Source: Actinomycetes bacterium
GTDB lineage: Bacteria > Actinomycetota > Thermoleophilia > Solirubrobacterales > Solirubrobacteraceae
Assembly (NCBI GenBank): GCA_021792455.1
Contig: JAJYUP010000004.1
Span: forward strand, 1-64,000
DNA: 64,000 bases
Direction of reading: 5' to 3'
In this document: piece after piece, positions 1-7,319 of the stretch
Numbering within the stretch: position 1 is the first letter of the stretch
Layout: every line of letters begins with the position of its first letter
Program-made: the position numbers and the translations under genes
The notes under the pieces: model-generated
Databases searched by the model: none
The model's input: the letters and a program-made list of their open reading frames with translations, nothing else
Told to the model about the DNA's origin: nothing

Positions 1-66
1 CACCGAGATGTCCTTCAGATTGTGCTGGCGCGCCCCTGAGACGACGATCTGCTGCGATATCGCCAT
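1..66 (-). CDS. uvrA: UvrA excinuclease subunit A, N-terminal end only (gene runs off the window)
   Basis: Reading the minus strand from the ATG at 66 gives MAISQQIVVSGARQHNLKDI, the start of UvrA (typical form I-V-x-G-A-R-x-H-N-L-K-N-I). UvrA is the damage-recognition ATPase of nucleotide excision repair and works with UvrB, which is encoded at about 48-50 kb here. Only 22 codons are visible, so the ATPase and zinc motifs cannot be checked. There is no Shine-Dalgarno sequence; a TAAAAT -10 box lies 12 nt upstream and an SOS box just beyond it, suggesting a very short leader under LexA control. The ORF track omits it because it is truncated. Confidence 0.85.
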   Translation of the reverse strand, partial: MAISQQIVVSGARQHNLKDISV

Positions 67-78
67 GTGTGGAGGATC

Positions 79-84
79 ATTTTA
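79..84 (-). promoter_or_regulatory. -10 element of uvrA (TAAAAT)
   Basis: TAAAAT on the minus strand ends 12 nt before the uvrA ATG. It sits between the SOS box and the gene, so LexA bound at 91-104 would occupy the -35 region. Confidence 0.55.
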
Positions 85-90
85 GGGGGG

Positions 91-104
91 CGAACGGATG
101 TTCG
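91..104. promoter_or_regulatory. SOS box (LexA operator) of uvrA
   Basis: CGAACGGATGTTCG fits the Gram-positive/actinobacterial LexA consensus CGAAC-N4-GTTCG with both five-base arms perfect. It lies 25 nt upstream of the uvrA start and over the -35 position. uvrA is a classic SOS gene. No similar box was noticed near uvrB, polA or elsewhere in the window. Confidence 0.85.
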
Positions 105-235
105 CCCCTTCGTGGTTGGCGCAGCCTGATCCGCCGCGAGGCCGCTCGCCCTCTGCGCCCTCGAGCAGGCTCGAGGTGGGACCTCTCAGGCGCCGCGCGA
201 TCGAGCGGGCTTCGCGCTAACCTGCACCCTCGCAA

Positions 236-331
236 GCGCCCGTAGCTCAGTGGTCAACGGTTCTCTACGGGGAGCCAAAGAGCGGCGGTCTTTCAAACCG
301 CAGGTCGGGAGTTCGATTCTCCCCGGGCGCA
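236..331 (+). tRNA. tRNA-Glu (anticodon UUC) with a 24-nt hairpin insertion in the D-loop
   Basis: Every arm of the cloverleaf is present. The acceptor stem is 236-242 with 324-330 (7 bp), the D stem 245-248 with 280-283, the anticodon stem 285-289 with 297-301, the T stem 307-311 with 319-323, and the T loop is TTCGATT. Anticodon loop CTTTCAA gives anticodon TTC (292-294), reading GAA/GAG. The discriminator base is A331 and no CCA is encoded. The D-loop is 31 nt instead of about 7. Removing 255-278 restores a normal AGTGGTA loop and a 72-nt tRNA. The insert contains a 7-bp stem (259-265 with 270-276, including G-U pairs) closed by a UACG tetraloop. The rest is intact, so a functional but unusual tRNA is plausible. 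The accessory island begins just downstream. Confidence 0.8.
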
Positions 332-341
332 TCGTCGCAAA

Positions 342-370
342 CCCGCATGGTCGTGCGGGATGCGGGCTTT
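342..370 (+). terminator. possible terminator of the tRNA-Glu transcript
   Basis: CCCGCAT (342-348) can pair with ATGCGGG (360-366) across an 11-nt loop, followed by a short CTTT run. It starts 10 nt after the tRNA. The U-tract is weak. Confidence 0.4.
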
Positions 371-485
371 CCAGGGCGAGCGCTCGCGGGGCGAAATCGC
401 CGTGGTCACCACTCGTGGGTACCAATGTCGTGCGTCAGACTTTCTGGCAGGGCTGTTGTGTCGGTCCTGAAGGAGGATCTGAATC

Positions 486-804
486 ATGGGAAGACCGGCA
501 TCGATCTCGGTGGATGCGAAGACCCGGATCGTGTTGAGCGTTCTGGCTGGCGAGGCCTCGATTGCGCAGCTGGCTTCTCGCGAGAAGGTCAGTGAGCAGT
601 CGATCGGGCGATGGAAGGCCGACTTTCTCTGTGCCGGGAGAACCGCTCTTGCGGCCGGCAGATCTGGGCCGTCCACACGTGAGCAGCAGCTCGAGGCTCG
701 AGGTCTGTGATCTGAGCCAGGCGCTCGGTGAGGCGCACGTGCGGCTGCGGGTGGGCAAGAGCTCGGCGGAGGGCCGCCTTCGCCCTTCGAGGACCTCGAG
801 GTGA
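486..804 (+). pseudogene. IS3-family transposase OrfA remnant, frameshifted
   Basis: The N-terminal part (486-about 700) encodes a helix-turn-helix of the IS3 OrfA type (SIAQLASREKVSEQSIGRWK). The expected continuation, a coiled stretch ending SAEGRLRPSRTSR, is in the +1 frame relative to the start and ends at TGA 802-804, so there is a frameshift near 690-710. A strong ribosome site (AGGAGG, 470-475) precedes the ATG. The stop overlaps the GTG of the OrfB remnant, the arrangement expected of IS3 elements. Not functional as read. Confidence 0.7.
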
Positions 805-1409
805 TCCGTATCGATGCGGGCATGCCGAGGGCGAGGTTCTGCGCCCTGATCGGCGTGCCCGAGCGGAGCTGGCGTCGGTGGCAGGCCAGGGCTCGTGTCG
901 GTGAGCGGCCGAAGGGGCCGTGGCCGGTGCCGGTGCGTGACGCGATCGCTTCGGCGGCACGCGAGCATGCGCTCGCACACCCGGCGTGGGGGCATCGCAA
1001 GATCTGGGCGCTGGTCCGCCACGACGGTCTCGAGAGCTCCCCGTCCACGGTGATGCGCTCGCTGCGCGACCAGGCGCTGCTTCTGCCGGCCGAATATCAA
1101 CGACAGCGGCGCAGGCTCGGGAAGGCGCGCAGGGCGGACCTCGCCAAGACACCCGCCGGCGCCAATGAGGTTTGGCAGCTCGACTTCACGGACTTTGAGA
1201 CCAGCCGTGGCGGGACGTGGCGGGTCGCCGGCTGCCGGGACTGCTGGAGCAGGTGCGAGCACCCGTTTCACCTCTCACCGACCGCCAACCAGCACGACGC
1301 GATCGACGCCCTCGAGCTCGCGCGCCATCTCGAGGAGCGCCGGCGCACACACAGCGAGCTGCGGCCACACGAAGCCCTGGCGTGGAGCTGCCCTGCTGAG
1401 GTCCACTGA
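801..1409 (+). pseudogene. IS3-family transposase OrfB remnant with an internal deletion of the catalytic core
   Basis: Residues 1-130 match the HTH_21 region and start of the rve integrase core (AHPAWGHRKIWALVRHDG, then NEVWQLDFTDFE with the first catalytic Asp). After about residue 150 the protein jumps to SPTANQHDAIDALELA and then to the usual tail (LRPHEALAW). The segments holding the second Asp and the Glu of the DDE triad are missing, so it cannot transpose itself. It starts at GTG 801, overlapping the OrfA stop. No clear terminal inverted repeats were found. Confidence 0.75.
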
Positions 1410-1718
1410 GGCCCTTCGGACCCGACACGGCCGCAGCTCGCAGACGACCACCCCTGCGGGCGGCCATGAGATCGCGGCAGCCCAGGTGAGCGTCGAGGCG
1501 GACATCGCGATGATCCTCCGGGGCAGCCCTGCCCCGGAGATGATCGCGATCGAGCGGCGGGCGGCCTGAGCTCTCACCCGCAGGGCGGCCCTTCAGGCCG
1601 AGCGCGCAGCGCTCGAGAAGCCCCCCGCCGCGGCTGCCCGCAGGAAAGCGGCGATCACCACACACCAAGACGAGCCCAGAGCATGCCGAGGGCTTGACGC
1701 GGGACACTCGCGCTCGCG
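1410..1718 (+). other. gene-free spacer between IS remnants, with one copy of a dispersed repeat (1596-1707)
   Basis: No convincing gene. From 1596 to 1707 it carries a segment similar to the reverse complement of 5513-5648; the first 55 bases match closely (shared GCGCGCAGCGCTCGAG and GCTGCCCGCAGGAAAGC), then similarity declines. Both copies read RAERAALE...AAAARRKA in one frame and end near a CTTGAC motif. This looks like the tail of an unidentified mobile gene. Confidence 0.5.
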
Positions 1719-2898
1719 GTGAGCACCGGCTTGGCGGCGTTGCACGAGACCATGGAGTGGGAGGTCGATCGGATCGTCGGCCCGAAGGGCAAGCATGACC
1801 GTGAGCGGACCGCGAAGCGGCACGGTCATGCCGATGGTGAGGTCACGCTTGGTGCCCGTCGGGTGCCGATCAGCCGCCCGCGCGTCAGGTCTGCACAGGA
1901 CACCGAGGAGATCGCCCTGGGCAGCTGCCAGGAGCTCGCCTGCCGCGACCCGCTCGGCGGCATGGTGCTGGAGCGGATGCTCGCCGGTGCCTTCACCCGG
2001 AAGTCGCGGCGAGTGGATGAGCCCACAGGCGAGCAGGTGCGGGCCGAAGCGCGCTCGACGTCGAAGTCGGCGGTGTCCAGGACGTTCGTGGCCAAGACGC
2101 GCACGGCGCTTTCCGAGCTGCTGGTCCGTGACCTCTCGGACCTGGATCTGGCGGTGGTGATGATCGACGGGATCGATCCGGCTGACCTCACGCACGTCGT
2201 GGCGCTCGGGATCACGACCGACGGGAGAAAGGTGCCGCTCTCGCTCAGGGAGGGATCGACCGAGAACGCGACCGTCGCGAGCGCGCTGCCGGCAGACCTC
2301 GTCGACCGCGGGCTGCGGCTCTCCGACGAGCAGCTCTACGTGCTGGACGGTGCCAAGGCGCTCAGAAAGGCCGTGCGGGACCTCGCCGGCCAAGCGGGCG
2401 CTTCTGCAGCGCTGCCGAATCCACAAGTCCAGGAATGTGTGCGGGCATCTGCCCGAGACCGAGCGACCGTGGGTGCGCGCCAAGCTCAACAAGGCCTGGA
2501 GCGAACCAGACCATGCGAAGGCACTCGGCTCACTCGAGGCGCTCGCCGCCCAGCTGGAGAAGGTGCATCCCGACGCCGCCGGGTCGCTGCGCGAGGGGAT
2601 GGAGGAGACCCTCATCCTCACACGCCTCCATATCACCGGCGCCCTGCTGCGCACGCTCTCATCGACAAACTACATCGAGAGCATGTTCGACACCGTCCGC
2701 ACCACTCAGCGCAACGTCAAGCGCTTCCGCGACGGGGACATGCGCCTGCGCTGGACCGCCGCCGGGATGACCGAGGCCGAGCGCTCCTTCCGGCGCGTCA
2801 AGGGACACCACGACCTGCCCAAGCTCATCGACGCGATCCATCGCGAGCTGAACCAGACCATCCCGACCGAGGAGGCCGTTACCGTTGTCGCCGCCTGA
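1719..2898 (+). pseudogene. IS256 (Mutator) family transposase, frameshifted
   Basis: Frame one (1719-about 2385) gives the transposase N-terminus and the first two catalytic Asp regions (VVMIDGID and YVLDGAKAL). The product then continues in another frame (about 2385-2898) with SRNVCGHLPE, the catalytic Glu region TNYIESMFDTVR and the C-terminus ending AVTVVAA. One frameshift near 2385-2400 therefore splits an otherwise complete protein of about 390 residues. It starts at GTG. The disrupted frame and the surrounding IS remnants mark it as dead, unless rescued by frameshifting. Confidence 0.85.
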
Positions 2899-3273
2899 GC
2901 ATCACATCCCGGACCGTCACCGAAGTTCCACAGCGAACGGGACATCCTCACCGGCTGCCCAGCGGCACGTTGAGCTACAGAAGAGGCGGTTAGGCCGCGG
3001 CGGCTTCGCGCAGCTCGCGGTAGGCCTGCTCGGTTTCGCGCTCGAGATCCGCTTCGACCTTACGGAACGCCTTCTCGACCTCGGGGCGCGTGCGGGTCGA
3101 GTCATGGATCAGGATGGCGCCGTTGGGCAGTAGATGCTCGATCTCGTCGTGTTCGATCGTGGCCTATGCATTATCAGGGCACGCACCGGACAGAATCTCA
3201 CCGGAAGGGCTGCGTGAGCAGGTGTAGCCAACGCGATCGCCCCGACAGCTTGCGGTCGCACATTTGATCGTGC
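2899..3273. other. spacer with an orphan gene fragment
   Basis: Apart from the minus-strand C-terminal fragment at 2990-3163, no gene or RNA is recognisable between the IS256 remnant and the VapBC module. Confidence 0.4.
2990..3163 (-). pseudogene. C-terminal fragment of an unrecognised protein
   Basis: The minus strand encodes ATIEHDEIEHLL then a 40-residue charged, probably helical tail ending RELREAAAA before TAA at 2990-2992. A TAG lies directly upstream in frame and there is no start codon, so it is a 3' remnant. Codon positions look coding (G/C third bases). Not in the ORF track; family unknown. Confidence 0.45.
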
Positions 3274-3657
3274 TCATACTCGTATGACCTCGATCGAGGC
3301 GAAGGCGGAGAAGTCGCTGTCCTGTGTCACGACGGCGGCACTGTGGCGCATTGCGCAGGCGGCGATCCAGGCGTCGTGGCGGCGCAGCTTGCGGCCGGCT
3401 TCAAGCTCCTGCGCGGCGATGCGCGCAAAGCACGACGCGGTCTGCGCATCCATCGGCAGCAGCCGGTAGGCACCACGCACGCGCGAGAGCGTCGCCAGAC
3501 GCCGCGCGCGCGTCTCAGTCTCGCGCGCCCGCAGCACCCCAAGCTCGAGCTCGGCCGCAGTGATGACCGAGACCGCGATCGCCTCCGGCAGCTCGCCGAG
3601 CTCACGCCCGCCCTCCTGCGCAACAAAGACCGAGGTGTCGGCGATCGCGCGCTTCAC
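3274..3657 (-). CDS. vapC: VapC-type PIN-domain ribonuclease toxin
   Basis: The 127-residue protein is a complete PIN domain. The acidic residues are in place: Asp in IADTSVF near the start, Glu in ITAAELELGV, Asp in RRHDAWIAACA, and Asp in VVTQDSDFSAF. PIN toxins of this family cut RNA, often tRNA. It overlaps the upstream antitoxin gene by 4 nt (3654-3657), implying translational coupling. The pair sits between IS256 and recombinase remnants, consistent with an accessory, stabilising module. Substrate unknown. Confidence 0.9.
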   Translation of the reverse strand: MKRAIADTSVFVAQEGGRELGELPEAIAVSVITAAELELGVLRARETETRARRLATLSRVRGAYRLLPMDAQTASCFARIAAQELEAGRKLRRHDAWIAACAMRHSAAVVTQDSDFSAFASIEVIRV

Positions 3658-3905
3658 ACGTCCTCGACGAGCGCGCCGCGCACGTCAGCGAGATCGGCAA
3701 GCAGGTCCTGGTCGGCGCTCGCCTCATGCACGATCTCGCGCAACACTGAGGAGGAGACCCAGGGGTCGCGCTGTTCGACGTGCGGCACGATGTCCGCGAC
3801 GGGATCGCGGTTGACGGTGAGCGTGATCTGCTCGCCGGAGCGCACCGCGTCGACGACCGCGGCGGTGCGGTTGCGCAGCTCACGAACGGAGATCGTCAAA
3901 CTCAT
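3654..3905 (-). CDS. vapB: Phd/VapB-family antitoxin
   Basis: 83 residues starting MSLTISVRELRNRTAAVVDA, the DNA-binding Phd/YefM fold (prevent-host-death family). The C-terminal half (about 45-83), with VLREIVHEASAD and an acidic tail, is the likely toxin-neutralising region. It lies directly before the PIN toxin with a 4-nt overlap. A perfect 8+2+8 palindrome 11 nt upstream of the start is the likely autoregulatory operator. Confidence 0.88.
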   Translation of the reverse strand: MSLTISVRELRNRTAAVVDAVRSGEQITLTVNRDPVADIVPHVEQRDPWVSSSVLREIVHEASADQDLLADLADVRGALVEDV

Positions 3906-3915
3906 GTGCGCAAGC

Positions 3916-3933
3916 GTAGCACGCCCGTGCTAC
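3916..3933. promoter_or_regulatory. palindromic operator of the vapBC module
   Basis: GTAGCACG-CC-CGTGCTAC is a perfect inverted repeat ending just upstream of the vapB ATG at 3905. Phd/VapB proteins normally repress their own operon at such palindromes; binding here is inferred. Confidence 0.65.
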
Positions 3934-3972
3934 AGGCATGTGGCCCAAGGTCGGGGCGACCTTGGCCGCGGA

Positions 3973-4140
3973 TCAGGCTGGCACGAGCTCGCTGCTTTGC
4001 GCATCGACACCGGGCTCGGGCTCGTAGGTGGTCTCTTTTGACTCGAACGCAGCCGAAAGCAGCCGCGCGTCGTCGGCGCGACTCTTGTGGTGCAGGTAGC
4101 GCATCGTGGTCTGGAGCTCCGGGCGGCAGCAGTTGCCGGC
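3973..4140 (-). pseudogene. C-terminal remnant of a tyrosine recombinase (phage-type integrase)
   Basis: Minus-strand residues LQTTMRYLHHKSRADDARLL resemble the end of actinobacterial tyrosine recombinases, including the nucleophilic Tyr of TTMRY. The tail runs about 25 residues further to TGA at 3973-3975. The preceding part, which should hold the H-x-x-R and W/H motifs, is absent: similarity ends near 4140, where the next gene's 3' end begins. It marks past integration in this island, adjacent to the tRNA-Glu. Confidence 0.65.
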
Positions 4141-4151
4141 GTGCCTCGCGG

Positions 4152-4931
4152 CTATGGGAAGTCGAGCCCCCGCGTGCTGGTCGTCCCGTGCACAACGGTG
4201 GTCACTCGCTCGCCAACGAGTGCTCCCTGTGGGCCGGGCCACCAGACCAGGAACCAGCCCTTCTCGACGCTCGCTTGCACGTGCGTGCCGTCCTTCAGCG
4301 TGAAAGTGAGGCCTGTCACACTTCGACCGACGTGGCCGTCGAGAATGGTGAAGCGCCTTCCGGTGCCGCCTTGCCCTCGGATCTCGCGGGTGGATTCGGC
4401 ATCAGCGATCACCTTCACCTCGTCTCGCGCTAGCGGACCGGTCCTGGTACCAACGGACTCGGTCATCACAAACGGATGCGAGGAGCCCATTGAAGCTCGG
4501 CAGGCCGTGATGACTGCGCCTTTCTGCGCCCGCAGGATCATCGTCGTGTACCGGCCCCGGGTGTCGCTCAAGACGGTGCTCCATTCCGTGGGACCGATCC
4601 TCGGCAGCGGAGCTCTCATCGTGCTCGGAGTTTCCACGCGTCCGCTCCTCATGCCGGATATGAGGCTTGAGGCGGCGTGCCCGCATGTCCGCTTGGCCGC
4701 CTGGGTCTGGCCACTCGCGGGAGTGGTGGGTGATGCGCTCCAGCCCGCGTAAGCACGCTGCGCTTCGGTTCCGAGCCCCACCAGCGCGACAACGATTCCC
4801 GCCGCCGCGGCAGCGGCTACCACGCCGACGGCGAGGGCATGGGAGCGCCGCCCTGGCGCCACCGCGTCGGCGCCGTAGAGCTCACGGCTCGCCTGGACCA
4901 GCTGCGCTTCGAGCCCTTCGAGATATCTCAT
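4152..4931 (-). CDS. single-pass membrane protein, putative partner (anti-sigma-like) of the ECF sigma factor
   Basis: 259 residues: a cytoplasmic N-terminus of about 30 residues (MRYLEGLEAQLVQASREL), one transmembrane helix at about 33-55 (LAVGVVAAAAAAGIVVALVG), and an extracytoplasmic domain of about 200 residues with two Cys. The start overlaps the sigma-factor stop by 4 nt, the usual layout for a sigma/anti-sigma pair. The cytoplasmic part is shorter than standard anti-sigma domains and lacks the HxxxCxxC zinc motif, so the role is inferred from position only. The 3' end abuts the recombinase remnant, so the C-terminus may be altered. Confidence 0.65.
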   Translation of the reverse strand: MRYLEGLEAQLVQASRELYGADAVAPGRRSHALAVGVVAAAAAAGIVVALVGLGTEAQRAYAGWSASPTTPASGQTQAAKRTCGHAASSLISGMRSGRVETPSTMRAPLPRIGPTEWSTVLSDTRGRYTTMILRAQKGAVITACRASMGSSHPFVMTESVGTRTGPLARDEVKVIADAESTREIRGQGGTGRRFTILDGHVGRSVTGLTFTLKDGTHVQASVEKGWFLVWWPGPQGALVGERVTTVVHGTTSTRGLDFP

Positions 4932-5476
4932 GGCCGATCGGCTCCCATCTCTTTTCGCAGTCGTGCCAGTCCGCGGCTGACACGCTTGCGCGCCACCGCC
5001 TGCGATGTGCCCGCGCGCTCGGCGATGTGCGTGTAGTCGCGTTCGAGCACCACACGTTCGATCACCGCGACGCGCTCCTCTCCACTGAGCTGATCAAGCG
5101 CACCGTGGATCTGGCTCTCGGCGCCGCCGAGGCGATCGATCGCCCTGGTGTCCTGCTCCTCCAGCGGGACGCGCTGCAGCCGCAGCTGCCTCCGTGCCGC
5201 GTCATCGACGTAGCCATCGCGATAGCTGTCGGCAACCTTGTGGCGCGCGATCCCGCGCAACCACGCACGGCCGTCAGGCACCTCGGTCGCATGCCCCCGA
5301 TGCGTCGCGATCAGCGCCGCCGCGAACACCTCCGCCGTCAGATCAGCCGCCAGCTCCGCGCTGCCGACTCGGCGACGCACGAACCCCACCAACCCCTCGC
5401 TGTGCCGAGCGAAGAAGACCGCAAAGGCATCCGCCCGCCCCGCCCGCGTCGCGGCGAGCAACTCCTCATCTGACAT
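4928..5476 (-). CDS. ECF-family RNA polymerase sigma factor
   Basis: 182 residues from the chosen start MSDEELLAATRAGR; the ORF track begins nine codons earlier, but this Met aligns with the usual start. Region 2 is at about 18-60 (AFAVFFARHSEGLVGFVRRR) and region 4 at about 120-175 (LSGEERVAVIERVVLERDYTHIAERAG), with a recognition helix near AVARKRVSRGLARLR. ECF factors direct polymerase to stress- or envelope-related promoters. Its stop overlaps the start of a membrane protein by 4 nt, so the two are co-translated. No target promoter was identified. Confidence 0.88.
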   Translation of the reverse strand: MSDEELLAATRAGRADAFAVFFARHSEGLVGFVRRRVGSAELAADLTAEVFAAALIATHRGHATEVPDGRAWLRGIARHKVADSYRDGYVDDAARRQLRLQRVPLEEQDTRAIDRLGGAESQIHGALDQLSGEERVAVIERVVLERDYTHIAERAGTSQAVARKRVSRGLARLRKEMGADRP

Positions 5477-5512
5477 CCTGCTCAAGCGCCGCACAACCCA
5501 CACTATCGTCAG

Positions 5513-5648
5513 AACGACACGGTCTGTGACTGCCCTGAGTCAAGTTTTTGGCGGTGTACTGGCTGGTTTTGATGTGTGATGGTTGTTGCTTTCCTGCGGG
5601 CAGCGGCGGCGGCGGACTCCTCGAGCGCTGCGCGCTCGGCCCGTTGGG
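5513..5648 (-). repeat. second copy of the dispersed repeat seen at 1596-1707
   Basis: The reverse complement resembles 1596-1707, best over about 55 bp. One frame encodes WVAQRAERAALEESAAAAAR and continues RKATTITHQN; a short ORF (5509-5715) is predicted but not recognisable as a protein. Probably the tail of a mobile-element gene present in two decayed copies. Confidence 0.5.
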
Positions 5649-5713
5649 CCACCCAGCGACGGACGGCTCCGCCGACTCCCGGATCGCAGTTCGCTCCCAC
5701 CCAACGTGATGTC

Positions 5714-5725
5714 ATGCGTACACAT
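5714..5725. promoter_or_regulatory. imperfect palindrome at the start of the second antitoxin gene
   Basis: ATGCGTACACAT is symmetric except for one base pair (ATG-x-GTAC-x-CAT) and overlaps the antitoxin ATG at 5724. Position and symmetry suggest an autoregulatory operator. Confidence 0.4.
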
Positions 5726-5990
5726 GGCTGAGCAGATGGGAATCAGGGGGCTCCGCGAGACCATCACGGGAACCATCCGCCGGGTGCGCAACAGCGGAAC
5801 GATCGAGACCACCCACCGCCGGCGTCCGGTCGCGGTGCCTGCGCCTGTGCAGGCCGGCCGGATCGAGCGCCTGCTGCAGGATGCCGACATCACACCTCCC
5901 CAGCCGCTCGCGCGGCCGGTGCGCCGCTTTCCTGCCACAGGGACACCGAGAGCAAGTCAGGCGCTCGGGGAAGACCGCACTGGTCGCTGA
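5724..5990 (+). CDS. Phd/YefM-family antitoxin
   Basis: 88 residues from ATG 5724: MAEQMGIRGLRETITGTIRR is the family's DNA-binding N-terminus, and RPVAVPAP matches the end of that domain. The tail ASQALGEDRTGR resembles complete antitoxins, so the protein seems full length. The partner PIN gene starts only at 6130, about 140 nt on. That gap encodes, in the toxin's frame and without a stop, another antitoxin-like tail (WVPSSELTDLWHAPPDPTLG), so this locus may be a fusion or frameshift of two antitoxin genes. Start chosen over the longer ORF because upstream sequence belongs to the repeat. Confidence 0.7.
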   Translation: MAEQMGIRGLRETITGTIRRVRNSGTIETTHRRRPVAVPAPVQAGRIERLLQDADITPPQPLARPVRRFPATGTPRASQALGEDRTGR

Positions 5991-6129
5991 GCTCGGCCCC
6001 GTTCGCGCACGGCAGTGGGTTCCAAGCAGCGAGCTGACCGACCTGTGGCACGCGCCGCCAGACCCGACGCTCGGCGAGGATCTCGCGAGGCTTGGCGGAG
6101 AGCTGGCAGACCCCTGGGCCGCCCAGCGT

Positions 6130-6648
6130 GTGGCGGTCCTGCTCGACACCTCGGTTCTGATCGCCGCCGAGACAGGCCCTGAGGAGGACGCCGCCATCAG
6201 CGTCGTCTCGCTCACCGAGCTGCATCTCGGCGTGCTCATCGCCGCCGACGATCGCACGCGGGCGCTTCGGCTGCGCCGTCTCGCCGTGATCGAGGATCAC
6301 TTCGACGCTCTGCCGTTCGATGCCGCCGCGGCGCTAGAGTGCGGCCGGCTGCACGCGGTGCTCGCAAAGCGCGGCGGCCGGCCCCGGCGTCGCGCGTTCG
6401 ATCTCGCGATCGCCGCGACCGCAAACGTTCACGGCGTGCCGCTGCTGACCTGCAACACGAGGGACTTCGAGCTCCTCGCGGGAGAGATCGACATCCTCAG
6501 CCCACAGCGCAGGCCACGCCTGAGCGCACGTCAACCGTGGTTGCGATGCGTTCGGCCGGCGATGCTGCAAGGTGCCGATCGTCGAGGCGCCGCTGGCAGG
6601 ACCCAGCGAGATCCCAGGATGCGAGATGGTGTTCGAGCGGTTCACTGA
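6130..6648 (+). CDS. PIN-domain toxin (VapC-like) with an extended C-terminus
   Basis: From GTG 6130 the protein begins MAVLLDTSVLIAAE and carries a full PIN set: Asp in LLDTS, Glu in SLTELHLGV, Asp in RRAFDLAIAATA, and CNTRDFELL. The PIN domain should end near residue 122 (EIDILSP); another 50 Arg-rich residues follow, unlike the family, and run 23 nt into the Clp N-domain gene. The same frame is open upstream to 5881 and includes an antitoxin-like tail, so start choice is uncertain. Likely an RNase partner of the antitoxin at 5724. Confidence 0.75.
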   Translation: MAVLLDTSVLIAAETGPEEDAAISVVSLTELHLGVLIAADDRTRALRLRRLAVIEDHFDALPFDAAAALECGRLHAVLAKRGGRPRRRAFDLAIAATANVHGVPLLTCNTRDFELLAGEIDILSPQRRPRLSARQPWLRCVRPAMLQGADRRGAAGRTQRDPRMRDGVRAVH

Positions 6649-7258
6649 TCACGCAAGGCAGGCCATCGTGCTCGCGCAGCAGCAGGCGCGGTCGTTCAGG
6701 CACAACTACATCGGCACCGAGCACATCCTGCTTGGGCTGATGCACGAGGACGGCGGCCTCGCCGCTCGGATCCTTTCGGACTGCGGTGCCGACCGAGAGG
6801 CGATTCGCAGCGAGGTGATCCGCCTGCTCGAGGCCTCGCCTCCCCCGGAGCGCGGGCAGGTTCGAGCCGCCCTCCAAGCCCGCTGCGCCCGCCGCTCGGG
6901 GTGGCCGCCCTCAGACCGCTCGGGGGCCGTCTCGATGCCGCCGCGGCTGGAACGGATCGCCCAGACCAGCTCTCGGCGCCCACTGACGGCCTCGCCTGGA
7001 CGCAGGCGAGGCTGCTGTGGCGCCCAGAGGGAGTCGAGCTGCGCATTCCCCTGCACCTCGGCTGGGGCGCGATCGCAGCACTCGCCTCCGACGGCGTCTG
7101 GGAGCAGGGGCCGCTTGCAGGGCTGCGCAGAGAGATCTGGGCGGGCTGGCTCGCACTCGCCTCCCCGACGCTGCTGCAGGACATCGACCCAGAGCAGCTG
7201 CGCCTCCTGCTCGACGAAGCGGTCGCCCGCGCGCTCGAGCACAGCGGCGCCGAGCCTG
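6626..7258 (+). pseudogene. Clp N-terminal-domain protein, frameshifted and truncated
   Basis: From ATG 6626 the first 75 residues are a Clp_N repeat (MVFERFTDHARQAIVLAQQQ, then HNYIGTEHILLGLMHEDGG), as at the start of ClpC. There is no AAA+ ATPase. The product continues in another frame from about 6880 (LAWTQARLLWRPEGVELRIP, then LRREIWAGWLALASPTLL), so a frameshift has occurred. The second half resembles a domain I associate with actinobacterial Clp_N-only proteins. Similarity stops after ALEHSGAEP at 7258; the missing tail is found at 10983-11093. Probably inactive as a whole. Confidence 0.7.
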
Positions 7259-7319
7259 CGAGGGAGGACTTCGGGCAGCTGGGCGAGGCAAGCGTCCTGC
7301 CGCCTGCCGTCGTCCTCGC

